64,000 nt of DNA from Neurospora crassa OR74A (lineage: Eukaryota > Ascomycota > Sordariomycetes > Sordariales > Sordariaceae): contig NC_026501.1 of assembly GCF_000182925.2 (NCBI RefSeq), positions 9,341,917 to 9,405,916 of the forward strand, in the 5' to 3' direction. The notes below the pieces were generated by a model. It was not told where the DNA came from. It saw only the letters and a program-made list of their open reading frames with translations, and made no database searches. A program made the position numbers and the translations under genes. How positions within the stretch are numbered: position 1 is the first letter of the stretch; every line of letters starts with the position of its first letter. Below are positions 56,801-64,000 of the stretch, one piece after another.

Positions 56801-57856
56801 AACAATCGCCGACCAGCCTTCATGGGTGCCGTTCAGTCAGAAAGACAGGCAGGCCTGAAAATGCATATGTAGCGTATGTACATACAAGTACACGTGTACA
56901 TCTACCACAATGAGCCGCGCTTGACATCTGCGACCTGCCGGATCCCGAAACCTTAAGTACCGGACCAGCTCGCCCTTGCATCCGGTCATCTGGGTTTCCT
57001 TGACCTTGGGAACGGCTCGTGATTTTATATAATCTCGCCCCCATTTCCACATTGTAATCCGTCTCCAGGCAATCATCCGTCTTCACTTCATTCCTCTCAG
57101 ATGTTTTCTTTTTTTCTTTTGCCCGTCTTGAATTGCCTCTTTTTTCAAAGCTGCTCGTCGCTTTAACTTGCTCTGTTGATCATGTTTTAGAACTGTGAAA
57201 ATCTCAACATCATTTCTGGTACATGATAACCCCTCCAGGAAGGCCCTAATTCCATAACTACAGCCATCCCTGCATCACTATGCGCGCCCCCTGTTTCCTT
57301 GTGGTGCCCCTGTCGCGGGTTACACGTCAGGATTCGGAGATCGCCTCCGGACTCGAAGCACGAAATGCGTCAGGTTGATGCAAGTCACCACCTATGATTC
57401 ATGGCCATTCATGGTCAAGGTCAAACAAGGAACGATAAGAAGAAAAGGGCTTGTCTATCCAACATATCCAAAAAGGAAGGTTACGTTCGCGCTCTAAGCC
57501 CCCTTCGTAACTCGTAACTGGGAAAGTTCAAAAGCAGACAACTCCCGTGTTCACTCATGATGAATCGTTGGGCTTGATGTGTTTCAAAAATAGAGAAGGC
57601 AGAACCATCCACCAAATGAAGGGACCATAAGACGTCAAGCTCCTTTCGTGGCCGCCAACCAGAACGATTCGTAAGCACAAAAGAAAAAATTTTTTTTTCA
57701 AAAGAAACATGCACCAAGTCTTGCTGGCAAACGCCTCGCCACGCAGAACCCTCAAGAACGCATGTGTGCAGGCAAGGGTATCAAACCATCCGACCATGAA
57801 ACCTCTATCAACACCAAAAATAGAACCAGAAAAGAAAAACAAGAACTCGTATTGCC
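53851..57856. other. Long intergenic region upstream of the FLC gene
   Basis: Four kilobases without a supported gene. It holds GT (54218-54233), GAC (54323-54340), CA/ACAT (55217-55248), TCGG tetranucleotides (55764-55785), AGCA runs (56138-56175) and T/C tracts (56549-56562). ATG-initiated frames such as 56823-56383 (-) have no recognisable content. It should include a long FLC promoter or leader and the 3' flank of the zinc-finger gene. Confidence 0.5.
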
Positions 57857-60800
57857 TCAGTAGAACCCATTCTGTCCCGGCATAGGCGACGTCCCAAACG
57901 GACTCACGCTCCCATGAGGACCTGCCATCGGCATAAACTGCGCAGCCACATGTCCATGTGAGTGTTGTCTACCGTGGTGGCCATTCTGCGAATGCGGTTG
58001 ACCGTTACCCTGGCTTGGATTGGGAGTAAGGCTCGTATTAGTCAACATCCCGCCGCCACTATCCAAGTTTGCATACCCCATCGAGGCAGGATCCTGAAGT
58101 CCCAAGGCGTTCATGGTCATGTTGAGATCCATCCCAGGGAAAGACTCTGTTCCCATGCCGTCTGGCGACACCCCCATGAATTGGTTAGGTACCGGGCCCA
58201 TTAACGGTGTGCCCATCAGGGGAGTAGTCAGCTGTGAGGAGACACCCATCTGCGAAGCCGACATGGGAGAGGTCAGGTATCCGGCTGTAGTGGTCATCGG
58301 CCTGGTGGTGTACGCTGCCTGAGAGGCTATCAGGTTGGCGTAGCCTTGGCTCATGGGTTGCTGGGCCATGGGCATGTTCATTGATCCCGAGGTCATCATG
58401 CCTTGTGATAGGTCACCGAAGGGCACGGCATGATAGCCAGGCGAAGGGAAGGACTGGAACCCATTGAAGCCCGAGTGTTGCTGCGGGGTGTTGGAATATG
58501 TCACGGGCATTTGGCGCATTGGCATATGGCTCAAGCCAGCTATTGCCGGATCGAACCGCTGCTGCAAATGAGGCTGTCCGCTGTGCCTCCTGTCGCTCTT
58601 TTCGGGTATAGGAGGCGGGAAATGCCTCGGCGGAGGTTCCTGCACCGGGCTGATGATCGTGTCAGGATCAACCTCCGTCCGCTCCACGAGCTTGATGATG
58701 GGCAAGCTGATTTGCTCCATGTGCTTCGCCAGGTGGACTGTCAACTTTTTCCATGTCGTGAGCTTTTCCCCGCAAAACCGACACGGCTCCTCCTCCGGTT
58801 TTGTCTTTGTGACTCTGTGGCATTTCTCCACCATCTGCCAGGTTGGGTGGCACGCGCCGCCGGCCTTTCTGATATCGCCCTTTGTCTTGTACTTGGGCTC
58901 CTGGAACTTGTGCTCGCGCACGAGATGCTGGAGGAAGTTGTCCCGCCGGAAGCAATCGTGCGTGCAATCGTCGACGCGGCATTTCCACCACTCGAGATGA
59001 CGATGGCCTTCGTTCTCATGGCGGACCCAGTCGGCTTTTCGCTTGAATGTTTTGTTACCGTCTCTGCAGTTTTCCCACGTGCAGGCAAAAGGCGAGACGT
59101 CTTCGTGCACGTGCTTGGTCCAGTCCGAAGGTTTCTCGAATTTCTTTGCTTGGAAGCACAACTGGCACTCCAGCTCAGCGGGCAAGTCCCTGGTGATCGG
59201 TGGAGGAATGTTGGCAGGGAACTGGTTGGGGTTGATCATTTTGTCACCCAGCGGAACGTCCTCTTCAGGCCGCACAGAGAGCCCTCGGCCGCCAGGATTG
59301 GCCCTCATCAACTTCGCCTTGCCGCCTGATTTAATACACATTGATCCGGATGGGCAACTCTTGTTCACGAGGTGCTGTTCGTGCTCCTTCTTGTGGTTCA
59401 GCAGGGCCTTATAACGAACCATCTGCTGGTAGGCAATGCGGTCCACCAGGTAACGGCTTTTTTCGGGGAGCTTGGGATGGAGCTCCAGGAAGTGTTGCTT
59501 GAAGCCATCCTGCGTTGGCTTAACATGGACAATTGATGCGCTTGAATCGGCGTTGGAGTCTCCTGCCCCGTCCTCGTCATCTTCCTCATCAGAATCATCA
59601 TCGATCTCTATGACTTCAGCAGAAGGCTTGGGTTCCGCAGAAGGTCTTGGAAGAGGGGCTGGAGGACCGCCATGATTCTTCAACATTGCTGCGAGAGTAG
59701 GAGCGTCCGATCTGCTCCGAAGACGGGTCAAGTTGACACCCAGATTCCGCGCTGGACTTTTGGCGTTAGGAGAAGTAATGGGAGTAGTACTGATGGAGTT
59801 ATTCCTAGCGTGCACGGCCCCAATAGATGCCACATTGCTTCCCATGGCGACCAAGGCGGTGTTGATGCTGGGAACCGATTGCTTCTTGCCCAAGCTTCCT
59901 GTACGATTTGGGGGAGCCAAGTTCAAATTTCCTTGGCCGTCCTTTCGGTCCACCGACGAGCGTGTAGAGTTGGAAGCAACCTCTTCATTATCAGCCCGAG
60001 TTCGTTTGGCGTTACTGGGTCTTCTGACTAGACCTCGGAGCTCTTGGAAGATTGCACTAGGTCGGCGAATGGAATCACCTCGGCTCAATGACAGCTTTTT
60101 CAGGATGTTCCCAGTGCTTTCGACCTCGGCGTCTATGGTGCCAATACTGCGACGCCTGGTTCCCCAGGTTGCTGCTCTTGAAATAATGGAGCCATTGTCT
60201 TTGCACATTTGCTCAAATTTCCGCATGGCATCATGAGAAGTCTCTGGCTGATGTCTTTCAGAGGTGATGGGCAACAACAAGGGTGCATCAGCCCAATTGC
60301 GGTTCCCGTAGATGATGGCTCGGTCTTTTGCTGTCATTTCGCCGCCTTTCTCTGTGAAGTATGTCTGGCCTGATATTTTCTTGTTTTCGGAGGGTTCCGC
60401 TCCAATCTCCCGCGGATCGATACTTTCATCATCGTGGTCAAGAGGTCGTATGAAGGGTTGATTCACATCCACAAAGCCCGATCTTGTGCGGCTGACGTCC
60501 TTCAACCTGGCCATCCAGGCATCGACCTCCTCATTCCGTTCTTGAACTTGTTTCTCGGCTGCCACTTCATTCACGCTGCGCACCTCGGCGGAAGACCGGT
60601 CACCAGGAGCTACTCCACTTCGGCCGCTGGCTTGATCTGGGGCCCAGCGTACAGACTCATCGCGTGCGAGTGTAGACGATGGGGACATATCGCCGTCGGG
60701 AGTCTGATGGATGAAATCATTTTCGTTGATGCCAGGGTAGAGAACATGGTGTTGAGCGTCGTTGAAAGTGTACGAGTTGATGGTGTCGTAATCTGAGACT

Positions 60801-61441
60801 GTTACCCTTGGACTTTGCTCTGACATGACGTTGACCGAGGGTACAGCGCCGTCGTCACCCAGCTCCGCGCTATTGGTAGCTTCTGATGTCAACTCGTACC
60901 CAGGCTGGCTACTGTCCTGCGAGTCTGATAGCGATGGCTGTTTTGGCCTATGGGTGACCTCTTGGGTATTGACGGAAATGACTGGACGTTTCGGAAAGGT
61001 AGCTTGGTTGGAGCCGGCTTCGGGGTTTGGGGAGGTCTGTAACGAAGGTGTCTTTTCTGGACTCATGGGGAGATGACTGGCATTTAAAAAGGCGTTTTGT
61101 GTCTTCTGGACTGGTTCGGAGGAGATGTCGTCCGCAAAGGGGTTACTGTTGGCTATCTGGAGGATGTCGTCAAGGAAGGAGGGTGAGCCGTCCGAATCGG
61201 AAGAAAAGTTGACACCAAAGTACGGATCGTCCTGGCCGCCAAAAAATAGTTGCTGATGTTGGTTACCGAAAGCTGCCAGAGACTCTTCTGGTGTTTGTGA
61301 GTTGTTTAAGGCAGGTGACGCCGAGTTACTGAGGGTGTTTGGTGTGAGATGGCTTCTTTGTGATAGTGGGTTTCGCTCCGGCGTGGCAGAGTCGTTATCA
61401 GCCAGAGAAGACGGCGAGTAATAGGTATGAGCCAAAGACAT
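57857..61441 (-). CDS. Large C2H2-type zinc-finger protein
   Basis: Intronless, 1194 aa, ATG at 61441. The N-terminal ~650 residues are Ser/Pro/Asn-rich and largely disordered, with an acidic run (IDDDSDEEDDEDGAG). Residues ~755-915 hold a zinc-finger array: CQLCFQAKKFEKPSDWTKHVH, CTWENCRDG...WVRHENEGH, CRVDDCTHDCFRRDNFLQHLVREH and CRFCGEKLTTWKKLTVHLAKH. The last ~250 residues are Met/Gln/Pro/Gly-rich, as in activation domains. It is conserved among filamentous fungi as a C2H2 protein, but I do not recognise a characterised orthologue. It is probably nuclear and DNA-binding, possibly a transcription factor. Very long neighbouring intergenic regions fit a regulatory gene. Confidence 0.9.
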   Translation of the reverse strand: MSLAHTYYSPSSLADNDSATPERNPLSQRSHLTPNTLSNSASPALNNSQTPEESLAAFGNQHQQLFFGGQDDPYFGVNFSSDSDGSPSFLDDILQIANSNPFADDISSEPVQKTQNAFLNASHLPMSPEKTPSLQTSPNPEAGSNQATFPKRPVISVNTQEVTHRPKQPSLSDSQDSSQPGYELTSEATNSAELGDDGAVPSVNVMSEQSPRVTVSDYDTINSYTFNDAQHHVLYPGINENDFIHQTPDGDMSPSSTLARDESVRWAPDQASGRSGVAPGDRSSAEVRSVNEVAAEKQVQERNEEVDAWMARLKDVSRTRSGFVDVNQPFIRPLDHDDESIDPREIGAEPSENKKISGQTYFTEKGGEMTAKDRAIIYGNRNWADAPLLLPITSERHQPETSHDAMRKFEQMCKDNGSIISRAATWGTRRRSIGTIDAEVESTGNILKKLSLSRGDSIRRPSAIFQELRGLVRRPSNAKRTRADNEEVASNSTRSSVDRKDGQGNLNLAPPNRTGSLGKKQSVPSINTALVAMGSNVASIGAVHARNNSISTTPITSPNAKSPARNLGVNLTRLRSRSDAPTLAAMLKNHGGPPAPLPRPSAEPKPSAEVIEIDDDSDEEDDEDGAGDSNADSSASIVHVKPTQDGFKQHFLELHPKLPEKSRYLVDRIAYQQMVRYKALLNHKKEHEQHLVNKSCPSGSMCIKSGGKAKLMRANPGGRGLSVRPEEDVPLGDKMINPNQFPANIPPPITRDLPAELECQLCFQAKKFEKPSDWTKHVHEDVSPFACTWENCRDGNKTFKRKADWVRHENEGHRHLEWWKCRVDDCTHDCFRRDNFLQHLVREHKFQEPKYKTKGDIRKAGGACHPTWQMVEKCHRVTKTKPEEEPCRFCGEKLTTWKKLTVHLAKHMEQISLPIIKLVERTEVDPDTIISPVQEPPPRHFPPPIPEKSDRRHSGQPHLQQRFDPAIAGLSHMPMRQMPVTYSNTPQQHSGFNGFQSFPSPGYHAVPFGDLSQGMMTSGSMNMPMAQQPMSQGYANLIASQAAYTTRPMTTTAGYLTSPMSASQMGVSSQLTTPLMGTPLMGPVPNQFMGVSPDGMGTESFPGMDLNMTMNALGLQDPASMGYANLDSGGGMLTNTSLTPNPSQGNGQPHSQNGHHGRQHSHGHVAAQFMPMAGPHGSVSPFGTSPMPGQNGFY

Positions 61442-64000
61442 ATTGAAGGAGGGGAGGGGTGAGGGCCCTTAAGAGAGTGGCTCCCTATGTGTGAGGTGTG
61501 TATATATCAAGAAGTGATGTTATGATGCTGAGAGTGTTGGCCGAATGGGCAGTGCGCGGTCAGGTCCCGATCTTCCTGGTAGGCGATTAGGCGGCAATCA
61601 TGGTATATCTGCGTAGGCAAACCTCAGAGGATGATGAGTAGGAGGAGGAGGAGGAGATTGCGGCTGCGGCTGCGGTTGTGTCGCGGTTGCGCGGGGTTCT
61701 GAAGAGAGAGTGAGGGTGTTATTGTCTTGGCTGGATTCTTGTCGCCGTGTTATAGACGCTTCTCCACTTTGAATGAGACGGATGATCAAATGTTTGCGAT
61801 GGCTTCCCTTTCCCACGCGTGATAGAAGCTGGATATGGAGCGATTCCAAGGAGAAACTGTAGAGAACTGTGGGAAAGGACGGGAAGAAGGGGAAAAGATG
61901 GTGGTGTCTTGCGTACCCGACAGGAACCAAATCTTGAGCAACACCGGCCTGGACCCCTGTCTCTCCTTCGTGCAGCGTGGATGTGGATGGGGGCAAGGCG
62001 CATAGACAGCTTTGCGCTTTCGAGCCTGGTCTGTGGCCGTGAGCGCTTAGAGGCTTGAATTTGGGTGATGTGAGCAGGGGTTCGCGATAGTGTGTGGTAG
62101 CGCAGCTCGGTGGTCCAGCCGTGTATCCGCAACCTCAGTGAGCTCAAAGTTCTTACACAGCGAACTCTGTCGAACTGTGGAATGTTTTACCATAGTTATC
62201 ATTATATGGGTTTGCCTTGGTTTGACAGTTGCCGATAGTCTCTTTGTCTAGGTCGGGTTTCATCAGTCAAGTGAATTGATGATATTCGCGGAGAGGTAGC
62301 CGGGCCATGATTGGAGTCCTGAATCTAGGTAGCCGTGGTTGCCTGGGGTCGACAGTGACGGTGTCAACCCGTTTGGGAAGGATAAGTATCATGCATAAAC
62401 CAATAAACCAGTACCCCGGATATGAAGTCATGTTCTCGATATTTCTCAACCGGCATGCGGAGTTGCTTGACTCTGTGATCATCTCATGGTCTCCCAGCCA
62501 CATGGGAGCAGTGCTCGTTCTGCCTCATCGTGGCTTCATGTCATCTCGAACCAGAGCCCAGTGGTGGGTGTTGAGTGTGTTGTTCTTGTGTATCCTCAAG
62601 CCCCTGTCAAATATTGACTGATTTGGCCTGGAGATGCAGCCAGCTTGATGCAGTTGGCCCGACAGTTTCACCTGGTCGAGATCACCCTCGATATGCTCTG
62701 CTTACAGCGACGGACGTAGTGGTCCAAACGGTCCAAGGCTCAATGGTGGTAATCATCACGGCAAAAGGAAGGCAGACCGGTCGGTGAGAGAACGAACCTT
62801 GATCAAGTCCGTTCCATCAAGACCCGAGACAGTGGTAGACGTCCCAAAGTCGGCACGGTTTCACCAGTATCGCAACATCCATGGGGCGTTCCACTTGATG
62901 TGATGGTCGACGTCTGTGAGTGGATCGTGGAATGAGGCGAAGCAACAGTGTTCGAGAAGGGCAGACTCGGGCAGAGCAGCAGGCTGAACAGAGTTGATCG
63001 ACTAGGGTGGTCGCTTGGGGTTGTATTGCAGCAATTCAAGGCGACCAAATGAGGTTTATCTCCGATCTGTGTCCAGTCACAGAAGAAGGAGGTCACGAGA
63101 ATTTGGTGGTTGCAGAGAAAAAGTGAAGTGAAGACTGAACATTCCCACACTCCCGGCGTCTGGTGGGGAGAATCATTCCCCAGATACCCCACCTGCCCGA
63201 CCAAGGGAAGCGACGGGAACCTCAACGGCTGCTGACCCCACCTTGAACAAGGCATCTTGCAGTGCACTGCCCCGCGCGAACCATTTTGCAAACCACCAAA
63301 GTCGACATCATCGTCGCCGGGCACTTTGCAGACAGTTCACCGTCATCCCACACACTTTCATGATACTCATCCAGGAACTCGGATTGTGCCTTGCGACTTT
63401 ACATCATCCTTCCCGTCATCACAATGATACATATATGCAGCCCATCAGCACGGAAAGAAGCATGGAAGTCGAAGCCCTGACAGACCTCACTCACTCTTTA
63501 ACGTCCAGTCACTTCATTCAGTTTCTCACTGCTGATATTGAACCCTCCCGATTCGCTTGACTTGTCACTTTGATACGCACTGTCAAAAAGTCCCGACAAA
63601 CCGTTGAACCCAATCCACGGCCGACCATCCGTGAACCCATCAGTCGATGCCTTTTTCATAAGCCACTGACTGCATCAACAATGGCCATTATGTACAAACA
63701 CTCCATTCAGTTCGGCACCGGGTTTCGAGAATTCAAGAGTCCTTCTGGTGGGTGGTTGGAGACGGCTTGCACTGCCACGCGACGCCGTCTTCCACTTCCG
63801 CTCTGCCACCCCCGTTTACGGAGCCTTTCCCACGATGCATCTTCTCCTCCGGCATCACGTATCCGAACTAGTTCAGCACTTGCTATCGATCCTTGATCCT
63901 TTTCACCACCATCATTCACCGTCTCAATGATTCACTGTCAGACATCATGTTGTTTCCACGTTCGGCTGCCGACTCAACATACCCTCACGAGCCAGTCTGT
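61442..64000. other. Upstream region of the zinc-finger gene, to window end
   Basis: No supported gene. The first 700 bp probably hold the promoter and a long 5' leader, with a GGA/GGC-type run at 61641-61676. Open frames further right (for example 62307-62621 on + and 62803-63324 on -) lack family resemblance and overlap each other. Confidence 0.5.

Noticed and set aside
1-64000. CRISPR arrays, operons, prophage, rRNA genes
   Set aside because: The window is eukaryotic nuclear DNA; no regularly spaced repeats with spacers and no 5S/18S/28S sequence were seen.

Overview
The window comes from the nuclear genome of a filamentous ascomycete, most likely a Neurospora-like member of the Sordariales. 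The evidence is short introns (50-190 nt) with GTAWGT-type donors and CTAAC-like branch points, fungal-only protein families (WSC-domain copper radical oxidase, TRP/FLC channel, GPI-anchored Ser/Thr protein), and intergenic DNA full of homopolymers, microsatellites and CCTAGGTA-type motifs. A 1.1 kb very AT-rich island without any ORF looks like repeat-induced point mutation (RIP). Species rank is inference.

Layout. 1-9.5 kb: no firm gene, but protein-like open fragments at 3.5-5.7 kb. 9.6-13 kb: secreted oxidase with five WSC domains (+). 14.3-16.1 kb: mitochondrial methylmalonate-semialdehyde dehydrogenase (-). 16.7-17.9 kb: AT-rich element with terminal inverted repeats and TA duplications, holding a tRNA-like sequence. 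18.3-20.2 kb: calnexin (-), with a 367-bp MITE in its upstream DNA. 22.2-23.1 kb: methylthioribulose-1-phosphate dehydratase (+). 23.5-24.3 kb: small GPI-anchored protein (-). 24.3-28.4 kb: gene-free and rich in microsatellites. 28.4-32.4 kb: SDR oxidoreductase, GINS subunit Sld5 and an unknown protein (all -). 34.5-36.4 kb: NTF2-like protein with tandem repeats (+). 37.8-40.9 kb: Polo kinase (-). 42.3-43.2 kb: OPA3-like protein (+). 43.5-44.7 kb: small ORF followed by an in-phase downstream ORF, possibly one broken gene. 44.9-46.2 kb: complex II assembly factor SDHAF3 with a 768-nt first intron (-). 46.7-49.3 kb: DEIH-box helicase Dhr2 (-). 49.6-50.2 kb: probable pseudogene (-). 50.9-53.9 kb: TRP/FLC channel (-). 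57.9-61.4 kb: large C2H2 zinc-finger protein (-).

The genes are unrelated housekeeping and secreted-protein genes and do not form a pathway cluster. Several act in mitochondria (MMSDH, OPA3, SDHAF3), two in the cell cycle (Polo, Sld5), and several in the secretory pathway or cell surface (calnexin, FLC, oxidase, GPI protein). No convincing new multi-gene system was found. The most notable signals are the two transposon relics, the tRNA-like sequence inside one of them, the two apparently broken genes, and the outsized purine-rich intron in SDHAF3. All exon-intron models were drawn by hand from splice signals and frame continuity.
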